A stretch of DNA of 64,000 nt from Hoeflea_A sp040932035 (GCF_040932035.1 NZ_JBFRBB010000004.1:496001-560000); one strand, 5' to 3'; counted from the stretch's first letter, positions 7,587-17,089 are shown. Made by a program: numbers and translations. Notes: generated from the sequence alone by a model not told the origin.

Positions 7587-8353
7587 CCGTCCTCATCATC
7601 CTTTGGCTCGGGCTTGAACGACCGCCACAGCGACAGGCCGATGAAATAGAGCGACGACAGCACCCAGAGCCAGAAGAATATTGACGAGGCTTTCTGCTCC
7701 GTAGTCACATCCGATGGAATAAGCACGAGACGCAAGGTTGTCGCGGCCCACAGGACAGTCATCGGAATGGTGACGTTGCGCCAGTCGGCGACCCGGAACG
7801 GGTGGACATATTTCAGCGGAATGAAAGTCAGAACCGCACAGACCGCGATGACGATCAGATTGGTCCAGGGGCTTGTCTGCAGGATGTGAAAATAGAGCAC
7901 CACCACATTCCATAGCGCCGGAAATCCGGAGAAGTAGTAGTCCGACGTTTTCATGCCCGTATTGGCGAATGTATAGCATGAGACCGCCATGATGGTCGCC
8001 GCGGTCACGGTTTCCCAGCCGGGCGGCACCAGGCCGAACCAGTAGACCATCATTGCCGGAACCGCCACATAGGTGAAATAGTCGATGACGTTGTCGAGCG
8101 TCGTGCCGTCAAGCTGCGGCGTGACTTCACGGACCCGCACCTTGCGGGCAAGCGTGCCGTCTATGCCGTCGACAAATAGCGCCAGACCCAGCCACATGAA
8201 AACGGCGGTCTTGTCATTGTCCAAAATGGCAACGAGAGCCAGAAAACCGAGCACAATTCCCGAGGCCGTGAACGCATGCACCGCCCAGGCCATTGCCACC
8301 TGTTGTGGTTCGTGCTTGTCGCCCTTCTGGTCGTCCATGCCGCCGTCGCCCAT
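7574..8353 (-). CDS. pcs: Phosphatidylcholine synthase (CDP-alcohol phosphatidyltransferase)
   Basis: A 259-residue inner-membrane enzyme that condenses CDP-diacylglycerol with choline to give phosphatidylcholine directly, a route typical of host- or eukaryote-associated and marine alphaproteobacteria. The family motif DG-x2-AR-x8-G-x3-D-x3-D is visible from DGTLAR to LDNVIDY (about residues 65-95). Eight or so hydrophobic helices follow the usual pattern. It follows engB on the same strand. Choline supply would be needed, but no choline transporter is visible in the window. Confidence 0.92.
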   Translation of the reverse strand: MGDGGMDDQKGDKHEPQQVAMAWAVHAFTASGIVLGFLALVAILDNDKTAVFMWLGLALFVDGIDGTLARKVRVREVTPQLDGTTLDNVIDYFTYVAVPAMMVYWFGLVPPGWETVTAATIMAVSCYTFANTGMKTSDYYFSGFPALWNVVVLYFHILQTSPWTNLIVIAVCAVLTFIPLKYVHPFRVADWRNVTIPMTVLWAATTLRLVLIPSDVTTEQKASSIFFWLWVLSSLYFIGLSLWRSFKPEPKDDEDGQAA

Positions 8354-8417
8354 CTTCTACCCTTCACTGTCGACAACCAGCCGGACAATACCACAAATTC
8401 GTAAATAAAATCGGGTG

Positions 8418-9077
8418 TTATCCGCGCGTGGCTTCGACGATCGCATGCCGCAATTCATCGATACCGGACGATTTTTCCGAAGATGTGGCGATGATTTCAG
8501 GATAGGCGGCCGGGCGCTTTGCAATCTGCGCACTGGTGCGCTCCATCAGCCTGGGAACGCCGGCAGCCTTGATCTTGTCGATTTTGGTCAGGACGATCTG
8601 ATAGGAAACGGCGGCAACGTCCAGAAGCTTCAGCACGTCCTCGTCATTGGCCTTGATGCCGTGGCGCGCATCGATCAGCACATAGACGCGTTTCAGCGTC
8701 GCCCTGCCGCGCAGATAATCGAAGACGAGCCTGGTCCATTGATCCACTTGAGATTTTGGCGCCTTGGCAAACCCATAACCGGGCATGTCGACAAGCGCCA
8801 TTGGAGGAAGATTGCCCTCAGCCCCCGAATAGCCGTCCGGAACGAAGTAGTTCAGTTCCTGGGTCCGTCCCGGCGTGTTGGACGTGCGCGCGAGGCCCTT
8901 TTGCCCGACCACCGCATTGATCAGCGAGGACTTGCCAACATTGGAGCGTCCCGCGAAGGCGATTTCGGGCGGCCCTTCCGGTGGCAGGAATTTCATTGCC
9001 GGCACGCCGCGAATAAACACCCAAGGCCGCGCGAACAGGGTTTTGGCGCTGGAAACGTCTTGCAATTGACCGGTCAT
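8418..9077 (-). CDS. engB: Ribosome biogenesis GTP-binding protein EngB/YsxC
   Basis: A 219-residue cytosolic GTPase needed for large-subunit assembly. G1 is GRSNVGKSS near residue 43, the switch region contains TPGRTQELNYF, G3 is DMPGYGFA, and G4 is TKID. The N-terminal extension of about 35 residues is usual in alphaproteobacteria. It starts 18 bp after the yidC stop, in the rpmH-rnpA-yidC-engB transcription unit. Confidence 0.97.
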   Translation of the reverse strand: MTGQLQDVSSAKTLFARPWVFIRGVPAMKFLPPEGPPEIAFAGRSNVGKSSLINAVVGQKGLARTSNTPGRTQELNYFVPDGYSGAEGNLPPMALVDMPGYGFAKAPKSQVDQWTRLVFDYLRGRATLKRVYVLIDARHGIKANDEDVLKLLDVAAVSYQIVLTKIDKIKAAGVPRLMERTSAQIAKRPAAYPEIIATSSEKSSGIDELRHAIVEATRG

Positions 9078-9095
9078 GATCGGATCCGGCGGTGG

Positions 9096-10937
9096 CTATT
9101 CGGCCGCCTTCGGTTTCTTTTTCACAAGCCCGGCAAGATTGTCCCATAGCTCGATCTTGACGCCCTGACGTTTCATGATGACGCCCTGCTGGATGATCGA
9201 CAGGAAGTTGTTCCATGCCCAGTAGATGACAAGACCGGCCGGGAAGGTCGCCAGCATGAAGGTGAAGACAACCGGCATCCAGGTGAAGATCATCGCCTGC
9301 GTCGGATCGGGCGGTGTCGGGTTCATGCGCATTTGCAGGAACATGGTGATGCCCATCAGAAGCGGCCACACGCCGATCATCAGGAAGGTCGGCGGATCGA
9401 ACGGAATAAGCCCGAACAGGTTGAATATTGTCGTCGGATCGGGTGCGGAAAGGTCCTGGATCCAGCCGAAGAACGGCGCATGCCGCATTTCGATTGTGAT
9501 GTAGAGGACCTTGTAGAGCGCGAAAAAGACCGGAATCTGAAGAAGCACCGGCCAGCAGCCGGCCACCGGATTGATCTTTTCTTTCTTGTACAGCTCCATC
9601 ATGGCCTTTTGCTGGGCCTGCCGGTCGTCGCCATACTTGGCCTTGATCTCCTCCATCTTCGGCTGGACCTTCTTCATGTTGGCCATCGATTTGTACGACT
9701 TGTTGGCCAGCGGGAAGAAGAACAGCTTCAAAAGGACGGTTGTTGCCAGGATTGCGACGCCGAAATTGCCGAAGAATTTGTAGAAGAAGTCGAGCACCCA
9801 GAACATCGGTCGGGTGATGAAGTGGAACCACCCCCAGTCGATCATCTTGTTGAAGTTCTCGATATTGAACGATTCCTCATAGGCATTGATGATCGGGACC
9901 TGCTTGGCGCCGGCGAAAAGATGCTTCTCCGTCGTCTGTGTCTGGCCAGGATTGATGGTGATGGCGTCGCTTAAGTAATCGGTCTGATAGCGGGCACGTC
10001 CGTCCTGATAGTAGGAAAAGCGTGTCTGGAACGGCTGGCCCTGCGCCGGAATCAGCGCCGTTGCCCAGTATTTGTCGGTAATGCCCATCCAGCCCGTGCT
10101 CGCCTTCGCAGGCGCGATCGTGCGGTCTTCCTCGACATCGTCATAGTCGATTTCCTTGAGGCCTTCTTCGCCGATAACGCCGAGCATGCCTTCGTGCAGA
10201 ACGTAGATGCCGGTCAGATGCGGCTTGTAGAGCCGGGTGATGCGTCCGTAAGGCGACACCGAAACGGCGGCTTCGGAATTATTGGTGACCGCATCGGCGA
10301 TCGAGAACATGTAGTTTTCATCGACGCTGACGGTGCGCTCAAAGGTCAATCCCTTGTCATTGGTCCAGGAAAGCACGACCGGTGTTGCCGGTGTGAGTTT
10401 CGGATTGCCGTCGACGGTCCAGACGGTGTCGGGGCCGGGAACCTGTCCACTCAGCTCATTGCCCGCATAGCCGAACTCGGCAAAATAACCCGCTTCCATA
10501 TTGGCCGGCGACAGGAGTTCGATGATCGGGCTCGTGGGGTCGACAGTCTCGTGGTAATTTTTCAGTTTCAGGTCGTCAAAGCGCGCGCCGGAAAGATTGA
10601 GCGATCCGGAAAGTGCCGGTGTGTCAATTGTAATGCGCTTTGCCTGGCCGAGCGCGGCGTCGCGGCTGATAGTGGTGGTTGCACCGCCGCTTGAAGCAGC
10701 ACCAGGAAGACCGGTCGTTGTTGTGCCTGCCTGCGGAATGTCCGATGACGTGGTTGGCGTATTTGATCCCGGCTGCGTGCTTTGCTGTGTCTGCTGTTCG
10801 GTCTGCTGCTGCTGGAGCGCTTCCTGGGCAGCGCGTTCGCGCTCTATTTTCGGATTGACGTACAGAAACTGCCAGGCAATGAGGATCAACACCGATAGGC
10901 CAATGGCAATGAAATAATTTCGGTTCTGTTCCATCAT
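9096..10937 (-). CDS. yidC: Membrane protein insertase YidC
   Basis: A 613-residue Oxa1/YidC insertase that integrates and folds inner-membrane proteins, alone or with Sec. It begins with an N-terminal membrane anchor (residues 7-25). Next is a Q/T-rich linker at about residues 40-90, which is low-complexity here. The large periplasmic beta domain spans about residues 90-365, and the conserved five-helix C-terminal core contains GCWPVLLQIPVFFALYKVL. The start overlaps the rnpA stop (ATGATG), so the two are translationally coupled. Confidence 0.97.
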   Translation of the reverse strand: MMEQNRNYFIAIGLSVLILIAWQFLYVNPKIERERAAQEALQQQQTEQQTQQSTQPGSNTPTTSSDIPQAGTTTTGLPGAASSGGATTTISRDAALGQAKRITIDTPALSGSLNLSGARFDDLKLKNYHETVDPTSPIIELLSPANMEAGYFAEFGYAGNELSGQVPGPDTVWTVDGNPKLTPATPVVLSWTNDKGLTFERTVSVDENYMFSIADAVTNNSEAAVSVSPYGRITRLYKPHLTGIYVLHEGMLGVIGEEGLKEIDYDDVEEDRTIAPAKASTGWMGITDKYWATALIPAQGQPFQTRFSYYQDGRARYQTDYLSDAITINPGQTQTTEKHLFAGAKQVPIINAYEESFNIENFNKMIDWGWFHFITRPMFWVLDFFYKFFGNFGVAILATTVLLKLFFFPLANKSYKSMANMKKVQPKMEEIKAKYGDDRQAQQKAMMELYKKEKINPVAGCWPVLLQIPVFFALYKVLYITIEMRHAPFFGWIQDLSAPDPTTIFNLFGLIPFDPPTFLMIGVWPLLMGITMFLQMRMNPTPPDPTQAMIFTWMPVVFTFMLATFPAGLVIYWAWNNFLSIIQQGVIMKRQGVKIELWDNLAGLVKKKPKAAE

Positions 10938-11335
10938 TCGGTCCTGTTGTCTGGCGCTGATGCGCGGCGCTGCTTGCGGCTTTCCCCTGCCGGCCGGCCG
11001 ATACGCGATACAAGCGATTTGGTGAGTTCTGCAAAGGGCGCGTTCAGCGCATCGCGTCTGGCTACCACCACATAGTCATGGCCGGGCTTCATATCAAACC
11101 CCGCCTGTAGGCGGATAGCCTCCTTGAGGCGCCGCCTGATTCTGTTGCGTTCAACAGCGTTGCCCTGCCGCTTGGTGACGGTATAGCCAACCCGCGGTTC
11201 CTCATCCGGGGCACCGCGGTTCAGCACTTCAAGCAGAAAAAAGGGGCCCTTTCGCCGTTCACCATTGCGAACGGCTAGAAATTCGGATCGCTTTTTCAAT
11301 CGTCCGATTCCTGGCGATAGCCTGATAGGCGGCAT
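10934..11335 (-). CDS. rnpA: Ribonuclease P protein component
   Basis: The 133-residue protein subunit of RNase P, which matures tRNA 5' ends. The RNR signature is RNRIRRRLKEAIR, preceded by the basic RLKKRSEFLAV that opens the fold. The start at 11333-11335 has the site GAAGAAGGGCCC; a longer frame to 11413 exists but lacks a better site and would nearly reach rpmH. It lies 34 bp downstream of rpmH, in the universal rpmH-rnpA order. Confidence 0.94.
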   Translation of the reverse strand: MPPIRLSPGIGRLKKRSEFLAVRNGERRKGPFFLLEVLNRGAPDEEPRVGYTVTKRQGNAVERNRIRRRLKEAIRLQAGFDMKPGHDYVVVARRDALNAPFAELTKSLVSRIGRPAGESRKQRRASAPDNRTE

Positions 11336-11369
11336 GGGCCCTTCTTCGGGTTTTAAATAGGGTCCCGGT

Positions 11370-11507
11370 CTATGCCGACAGACGCTTGCGTCCGCGTGCC
11401 CGGCGAGAGGCAATTACCTTGCGGCCACCCTTTGTTGCGATACGTGCACGGAAGCCATGGCGGCGCTTGCGCACAAGTTTGGACGGTTGATAGGTACGCT
11501 TGGTCAT
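11370..11507 (-). CDS. rpmH: 50S ribosomal protein L34
   Basis: A 45-residue basic protein opening MTKRTYQPSKLVRKRRHGF and ending GRKRLSA, nearly invariant for L34. It is the first gene of the rpmH-rnpA-yidC-engB unit. A promoter with good -35 and -10 boxes lies about 130 bp upstream. Confidence 0.97.
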   Translation of the reverse strand: MTKRTYQPSKLVRKRRHGFRARIATKGGRKVIASRRARGRKRLSA

Positions 11508-11634
11508 TTATTTAAACACCGCGGTGTGCGGCCCTTCTTCGGACTGTCGTTAAAACAGTAGCGTTTCGATTGCCGTCTGGGTGGCGAAAGCACAATAAAA
11601 CATGCGCCGGACTGCCAAACCCGAACGTGCGCGG

Positions 11635-11664
11635 CTTATACGCAGAAAGACCCGCTCAAGTCAA
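11635..11664 (-). promoter_or_regulatory. Sigma-70-type promoter for rpmH
   Basis: On the minus strand TTGACT (11659-11664) and TATAAG (11635-11640) are separated by 18 bp. The match to the vegetative consensus is good, and the position, about 125 bp upstream of rpmH, fits a long leader for this highly expressed operon. Confidence 0.7.
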
Positions 11665-11808
11665 TCGCGCAGCGGCGATCGTGATTGCCGTTATGCGCAC
11701 TTCGGCAACTGTCCGTGAACCCCGATAGCGATCACCTTGAATCACATGCCGGTGAGATGGCCGCCGGTGCCATTGCCTCCGGCGCCGTGCCGCGTAGTTT
11801 TCCAACCA

Positions 11809-11829
11809 GGCCTGCCTGTCCGGCAGGCC
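11809..11829. repeat. Inverted repeat in the rpmH-DUF547 intergenic region
   Basis: GGCCTGCC and GGCAGGCC pair perfectly around TGTCC. It ends 32 bp before the DUF547 start, in that gene's leader. The rest of the 11508-11861 gap holds the rpmH promoter and no gene that I can support. Confidence 0.5.
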
Positions 11830-11861
11830 ATCGGATTCGATTATGGAACCAAGGATTTCGC

Positions 11862-12686
11862 ATGACCGGAATTTCACGCCGCCAGCTTCTGACCGGCACG
11901 ACAACCATCACCGCTGTGTTTATTTGCGGCATCAGTCCCGTGACGGCTGCAGGCCCTATCGGCAAGTTCCGGCCAGGGGGAAACGGCGGCATCGGCCATT
12001 CGGCTTTTGACGCGATCCTTCGCGCTTATGTCAGACGCGACGCGAATGGTTACAACACGATCGACTACCGGGGTCTGAAAGCTGCGGGACACGGTGCACT
12101 GAAATCCTATCTCGGCACATTGCAGAATGCGAAACCGTCGACATTTTCCGCGAACGAGGCGCACGCCTACTGGATCAATCTCTACAATGCCGCGACATTG
12201 GATGTCGTGACCGACCACTATCCGGTCACTTCGATAAAGAAAATCAATCTCGGCGGTGGCGGCCTGTTCGGGTCCGGTCCCTGGTCCCGCCGTTTCCTGT
12301 CTGTCGAAGGTACTGCACTGTCTCTCGATGACATCGAACACCGGATTGTCAGGCCGATATTTTCCGATCCGATGTCTCATTACGGTCTGAACTGTGCTTC
12401 CTATTCCTGCCCCAACCTCGTGACAAGCGCTTATACCGGCAGCAATCTTGATGGTCTGCTGCAGCGCAATGCGCGGGACTATGTCAATCATGAACGCGGC
12501 GTTTCAGTGCGTTCGGGGCGCATAACCTCCTCCAAGATCTACTCCTGGTATGCCGCCGATTTTGGCGGGAAGCCGCGCCTCAAGCAGCATTGGGGTGCCT
12601 TTGCAGCGCCGCAGCACGGCGCTGCGATCAGAGCCGCATCCCTTGGACGTTTTGTCTATGACTGGTCACTGAATGACGCCGCTTAA
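11862..12686 (+). CDS. Exported DUF547-domain protein
   Basis: A 274-residue protein with a Tat-type leader (SRRQLLTG at residues 5-12, then a hydrophobic stretch). The DUF547 domain follows, with EAHAYWINLYNAATLDVV near residue 98 and a conserved HYGLNCASYSCPNL near residue 174 whose cysteines may pair. DUF547 proteins are common in Gram-negative bacteria but have no agreed function. The start has an AAGGA site; the frame upstream of it is probably non-coding. It is monocistronic. Confidence 0.85.
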   Translation: MTGISRRQLLTGTTTITAVFICGISPVTAAGPIGKFRPGGNGGIGHSAFDAILRAYVRRDANGYNTIDYRGLKAAGHGALKSYLGTLQNAKPSTFSANEAHAYWINLYNAATLDVVTDHYPVTSIKKINLGGGGLFGSGPWSRRFLSVEGTALSLDDIEHRIVRPIFSDPMSHYGLNCASYSCPNLVTSAYTGSNLDGLLQRNARDYVNHERGVSVRSGRITSSKIYSWYAADFGGKPRLKQHWGAFAAPQHGAAIRAASLGRFVYDWSLNDAA

Positions 12687-12880
12687 ACGGCTAATCAATT
12701 GTCCGCTGCCGCACCCGCGACCGTTCACGGCATTGTGAGCGCGAGAGCCCTCAAGGTCACATACACTTTCGAAAAAGGGAGTGGAATTCATTGGTAGTTT
12801 ACGCATGCGGTGCTTAGGTTCGCGGGACCCGGAGACTCAGGAGGCATTCCGGATCCAAAACAAAATACCAGGAGCGCTCC

Positions 12881-13693
12881 ATGACGATTGACAGCAAACC
12901 CGCCGATCACGATATGGGCGCACGGGCCGACCAGCATATGGCAATTGAAGAAGACGACAACGCAAAAGCGAGCACCCCCAGCGGCAAGACAAAACGTTTT
13001 GCGCCGATTGCCGTCATCCTTGCCGGCCTCGGCCTAGGTTATTTTTTCGGCCTCCACGAGTTCCTGACCTTTGAATCACTGATTCAGCATCGCGATGCGC
13101 TCAAGATGCATGTCATGGACAATATCGTCATGGCGAGTGCCGTTTACCTCGGCGTCTATATCGCTGCTGTCGCGTTCTCGTTTCCGGCGGCCTCATGGCT
13201 GACCATTCTGGGCGGGTTTCTATTCGGATGGTTCCTGGCTGGCACGCTGACCGCATTTGCCGCCACCATCGGTGCATCCATCATCTTTCTCGCGGCCCGC
13301 ACGGCGCTTGGTGATTTCCTTCAGAAAATGGCCGGTCCCGGAGTTTCCAAACTCGCCCACAGTTTTGAGGAAAACGCCTTCGGCTTTCTCCTGGTCCTGA
13401 GACTTGCTCCGGTCTTTCCGTTCTTTGTCATCAACATAGCCCCGGCATTGTTCAACGTGCCGCTGCGTATTTATGTGGCCGCTACTTTTCTCGGCATCCT
13501 TCCCGGCACCTACGCTTATGCCTATCTCGGGCAGGGGCTCGACAGCGTTATCCTGTCCGCCAAGGAAGCCGGACAGGACGTATCGCTCTCCGACCTGGTG
13601 ACCGCGGAACTGACCATAGCCTTTGCCGCGCTCGCTGCCGTCGCGGCTATTCCGTTCATCATCAAAAAGGTCCGTTCGGGCCGTCAAATCTGA
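12881..13693 (+). CDS. TVP38/TMEM64-family (VTT domain) membrane protein
   Basis: A 270-residue inner-membrane protein of the DedA/VTT superfamily. A charged N-terminus of about 40 residues precedes the first helix. The domain hallmark is the re-entrant segment around FPAASWLTILGGFLFGW and a second with RLAPVFPFFVINIAPALF. The final helix ends in basic residues. Family members are linked to lipid or membrane homeostasis. It precedes a flavin disulfide oxidoreductase by 93 bp; the same pairing is common in bacteria, which suggests a shared redox or membrane role. Confidence 0.88.
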   Translation: MTIDSKPADHDMGARADQHMAIEEDDNAKASTPSGKTKRFAPIAVILAGLGLGYFFGLHEFLTFESLIQHRDALKMHVMDNIVMASAVYLGVYIAAVAFSFPAASWLTILGGFLFGWFLAGTLTAFAATIGASIIFLAARTALGDFLQKMAGPGVSKLAHSFEENAFGFLLVLRLAPVFPFFVINIAPALFNVPLRIYVAATFLGILPGTYAYAYLGQGLDSVILSAKEAGQDVSLSDLVTAELTIAFAALAAVAAIPFIIKKVRSGRQI

Positions 13694-13786
13694 TTATTCA
13701 TCCGCAGGGTCTTTTTCGGCTCGGTTCACTTTACCGAAGCGAACCGCATATACTCTGGCTCATTTCGCACCAATGGAGAGGTTGTC

Positions 13787-15217
13787 ATGACCACCACGCT
13801 TCGTCCCGATATCTGCGTCATCGGAGCCGGATCAGGCGGATTGACCGTCGCAGCGGCCGCCGCCTCCTTCGGCGTCGAGGTGGTGCTGATCGAAAAGGGC
13901 AAGATGGGTGGCGACTGCCTCAACTATGGCTGCGTTCCCTCAAAGGCGATCATTGCCGCCGGCAAACATGCCCACGCCATTGCCGAGGCGCCGCATTTCG
14001 GGGTCAGCAGCGGCGACGTGAAGGTTGACTACCGAAAGGTTCACGCGCACATCCATTCGGTCATCGGTGCCATTGCCCCGAACGATTCTGTCGAGCGCTT
14101 CACCGCCCTTGGCGTCAAGGTGATCGAGGACGCCGCCGCATTCACCGATCCCGAAACCGTTATTGCCGGCGACTATGAGATAAAGGCGCGCCGCTTCGTG
14201 GTCGCCACCGGGTCATCCGCATTCGTGCCGCCCATTCCCGGCATCGATACGGTTGATTATCTGACCAACGAGACCCTCTTTGATCGCACCCAGAAGGCCC
14301 GCCACCTGATTGTCATCGGCGGTGGCCCGATCGGCATGGAAATGGCCCAGGCCCATCGCAGGCTGGGTTCCGAAGTCACTGTGATCGAGGGGCTGAAGGC
14401 GCTCGGCAAGGACGACCCGGAACTCGCCGCGATCGTGCTTGAGCGCATCCGCTCCGAGGGCGTCGAGATCATGGAAGGCGCCACCGTCACCGAAGTCAGG
14501 AAACACGGCAAGTCAGGCGTGCGCGTAACGGTCAAAACCGATACGGAAGAGGAAAAGACGGTGACCGGCTCGCACATACTGGTGGCAACCGGCCGGGCGG
14601 CCAATGTCGAAGGCATCGGGCTGAAGGAAGCCGGCATCGATTATGACCGCGGCGGCATCAAGGTCGGAAAGAATCTTCGCACCAGCAACAAGCGCGTCTA
14701 TGCAATCGGCGATGTCGCCGGAGGCCTGCAGTTTACCCATGTAGCCGGCTATCATGCCGGGCTCGTGGTGCAGCAGATCCTGTTTCGTGCGCCGGCAAAG
14801 GAAAACCGCGGCATTGTTCCCTGGGCGACCTATACCGATCCCGAGCTTGCCCATGTCGGTCTCAGCGAGGAGGAGGCGCGAAAGCAGCATGGCCAAATTC
14901 ATGTCCTGCGCTGGCCCTATGCGGAAAACGATCGCGCACTGGCGGAACGCAAAACCGACGGGCTGATCAAGCTGATCACCAACAAAAAGGGCAGGATTGT
15001 TGGCGTCTCGATAGCCGGCGCCGGGGCCGGCGAGATGATCAATATGTGGGCATTGGCGATCGTCAATAAAATGCGGCTTTCGGATGTGCGCGGCTACGTC
15101 CCCCCTTATCCGACAATGGCCGAGATTGGAAAGCGTGCTGCGATTACCTATTATAGTCCAATGACACGCAAACCGTTTGTTCGCCGTATTATCGGGTTTA
15201 TGCGTCGATTTGGATAG
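13787..15217 (+). CDS. FAD-dependent pyridine nucleotide-disulfide oxidoreductase
   Basis: A 476-residue class I flavoprotein resembling mercuric reductase and dihydrolipoamide dehydrogenase. The FAD site is VIGAGSGGLTVAAAAA at residues 11-26. The redox-active disulfide is CLNYGC near residue 45, the NAD(P) site is VIGGGPIGMEMA, and the second FAD contact is VYAIGDVAGG. It lacks the N-terminal metal-binding domain and the C-terminal vicinal cysteines of true MerA, so mercury is an unlikely substrate. A quinone or thiol partner is more likely. It follows the VTT gene. Confidence 0.88.
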   Translation: MTTTLRPDICVIGAGSGGLTVAAAAASFGVEVVLIEKGKMGGDCLNYGCVPSKAIIAAGKHAHAIAEAPHFGVSSGDVKVDYRKVHAHIHSVIGAIAPNDSVERFTALGVKVIEDAAAFTDPETVIAGDYEIKARRFVVATGSSAFVPPIPGIDTVDYLTNETLFDRTQKARHLIVIGGGPIGMEMAQAHRRLGSEVTVIEGLKALGKDDPELAAIVLERIRSEGVEIMEGATVTEVRKHGKSGVRVTVKTDTEEEKTVTGSHILVATGRAANVEGIGLKEAGIDYDRGGIKVGKNLRTSNKRVYAIGDVAGGLQFTHVAGYHAGLVVQQILFRAPAKENRGIVPWATYTDPELAHVGLSEEEARKQHGQIHVLRWPYAENDRALAERKTDGLIKLITNKKGRIVGVSIAGAGAGEMINMWALAIVNKMRLSDVRGYVPPYPTMAEIGKRAAITYYSPMTRKPFVRRIIGFMRRFG

Positions 15218-15318
15218 GCACGCCCCATCCTTTTGTGTAGCAATGCCCACAAACCAGCGGCGGTTGAGATGGTATGCACAACCTGCTCCAAGAGTTCTGA
15301 TGTGAACCGGGAAGTGTG

Positions 15319-16857
15319 ATGGATTCGGGCGAAAACAAGGACAAGCTCCATAAGGTGGATGCCAATGGCAAGCAAAAGCCGTGGCACAGCCTGTCCGGAA
15401 AGCTGCTGCTTTTGACGGTTCTGTTCGTCATGGTGGCGGAAGTGCTGATCTTTGTGCCTTCCGTTGCCAATATGCGCATGCGCTGGCTGGAAGACCGGCT
15501 GCGCACCGCCGCCGCGGCCAGCCTTGTCGTCGAGGGCTGGGAGGACATGGAGCTGCCGCGTCCCATCCAGAACGACGCGCTGATGGCCACCGGCACCAAG
15601 TCTATCGCCCTGAAAACCGGCGACATGAGCCGGCTAATTGCCACATCCGACATGCCGCCGAAGGTCGATCAGCAATATAACCTGTCGTCCGTTTCGGCAT
15701 TTGCCGCCATACGCGACGCCTTTGTGACGCTTTTTTCCGACGACCGGATCATCCGCGTCTACGGGCCGGTCGGCGACAGCACCATGATGATCGATATCGT
15801 CATGGAGGAGGACCCGTTGCGCAATGCCATGCTGATCTATGGCCGCAACGTGTTTTTCCTGTCGTTGCTGATTTCGTTTTTCACCGCCGGACTGGTCTTC
15901 GTCGCCATCAATTCAATGATGATCCGCCCGATCCGCAGGATGACCTCCAGCATGCAGGATTTTTCGCGCGATCCCGGCGATCCGGCGCGCATCATCGAGC
16001 CGCGTGCGACCAACGATGAAATAGGCATTGCCGAACGGCATCTGGAGGAAATGCAGAGCGAACTGCAAGGCACGCTGAAAAAACAGCAGCACCTGGCCAA
16101 TCTCGGCCTCGCCGTTTCCAAAATCAACCACGACATGCGCAACATTCTCGCCTCCGCGCAGCTGATGTCCGACCGGCTGGCGATGGTCGACGATCCGGTG
16201 GTCAAGCGGTTTGCGCCGAAGCTCCTGCGCACCATGGACCGGGCCGTCGCCTATACCCGCGAGGTGCTCGATTATGGCCGTGCCAGCGAGGCTGAACCCA
16301 ATCGGCGGCTGATCGATTTCGCGGCGCTTGTTGCGGATGTGCGCGACATGCTGATCGTCGAAACCGAATTGCGGCCCGAAGGCGAACAGGCCTCGGGCAG
16401 TGCCGGCATCGACTTTGTCATTGACGTGCCGCAGGGGCTTGAACTCGAGGTCGACAGCGAACAGTTCTTCCGGGTCATTCACAATCTGTGCCGCAACGCC
16501 GTTCAGGCGCTCACGGCAGACGGTGCGGATGATCTCGCCATTGTGCGCAGGATTACGGTATCTGCGGCGGTCGAAAACGGAACGGCTACCATCGATATCG
16601 ACGACACCGGTCCCGGAATGCCGCCAAAGGCGCGCGAAAACCTGTTTACCGCGTTCCACGGTTCTGCGCGCTCCGGCGGCACGGGCCTTGGCCTTGCCAT
16701 TGCCAACGAGCTGGTGCGTGCCCATGGCGGTACCATCGAACTCGTGGACAAGGCAGGCTCCGGAACGCGGTTCCGCATAACGCTGCCGAACCAGAACGGC
16801 GCCGGCATCTGCCCCGACCCGGCCGAACCCGTCGCCATGAAAGAGGTTGGAGAATAG
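15319..16857 (+). CDS. Membrane sensor histidine kinase, orphan
   Basis: A 512-residue inner-membrane kinase. Two membrane helices, near residues 27-50 and 172-196, enclose a periplasmic sensor region of about 120 residues. A HAMP-like linker leads to the phospho-acceptor H271 in SKINHDMRNIL. The ATPase domain has the N box LCRNAVQAL, the G1 box DIDDTGPGMP and the G2 box GGTGLGLAI. No response regulator gene is adjacent, so its partner must lie elsewhere. An in-frame GTG precedes the ATG by one codon. Confidence 0.9.
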   Translation: MDSGENKDKLHKVDANGKQKPWHSLSGKLLLLTVLFVMVAEVLIFVPSVANMRMRWLEDRLRTAAAASLVVEGWEDMELPRPIQNDALMATGTKSIALKTGDMSRLIATSDMPPKVDQQYNLSSVSAFAAIRDAFVTLFSDDRIIRVYGPVGDSTMMIDIVMEEDPLRNAMLIYGRNVFFLSLLISFFTAGLVFVAINSMMIRPIRRMTSSMQDFSRDPGDPARIIEPRATNDEIGIAERHLEEMQSELQGTLKKQQHLANLGLAVSKINHDMRNILASAQLMSDRLAMVDDPVVKRFAPKLLRTMDRAVAYTREVLDYGRASEAEPNRRLIDFAALVADVRDMLIVETELRPEGEQASGSAGIDFVIDVPQGLELEVDSEQFFRVIHNLCRNAVQALTADGADDLAIVRRITVSAAVENGTATIDIDDTGPGMPPKARENLFTAFHGSARSGGTGLGLAIANELVRAHGGTIELVDKAGSGTRFRITLPNQNGAGICPDPAEPVAMKEVGE

Positions 16858-17012
16858 GCCGGTTCGCAACGCGGGGGTGGGAAACCGCACCCGTCGAAGC
16901 ACCGTTTCCGGCTTTGTCGAAATAGTCGAAAAAATTCGCACGACAGCGCTTGCATTCCGCCATCGAAAGGATTAGTTAGACGCCTCGCGGACAGGCATTG
17001 CCCTCCGCCGAC

Positions 17013-17089
17013 GCGCTCGTAGCTCAGCTGGATAGAGCACCAGACTACGAATCTGGGGGTCGGGAGTTCGAATCTTCCCGAGCGCGCCA
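17013..17089 (+). tRNA. tRNA-Arg (anticodon ACG)
   Basis: A 77-nt cloverleaf with the CCA encoded. The acceptor GCGCTCG pairs with CGAGCGC. The anticodon stem CCAGA/TCTGG encloses CTACGAA, giving anticodon ACG. The T-loop GTTCGAATC is canonical. It stands alone between the histidine kinase and an AT-rich stretch. Confidence 0.96.

Noticed and set aside
8818..9831. 337-residue minus-strand open frame across engB and yidC
   Set aside because: It lies in another frame inside two certain genes and has the composition of a GC-rich shadow.
13787..15217. Mercuric reductase
   Set aside because: The redox CLNYGC site fits the wider flavoprotein family, but the N-terminal HMA domain and C-terminal paired cysteines of MerA are absent and no mer genes are adjacent.
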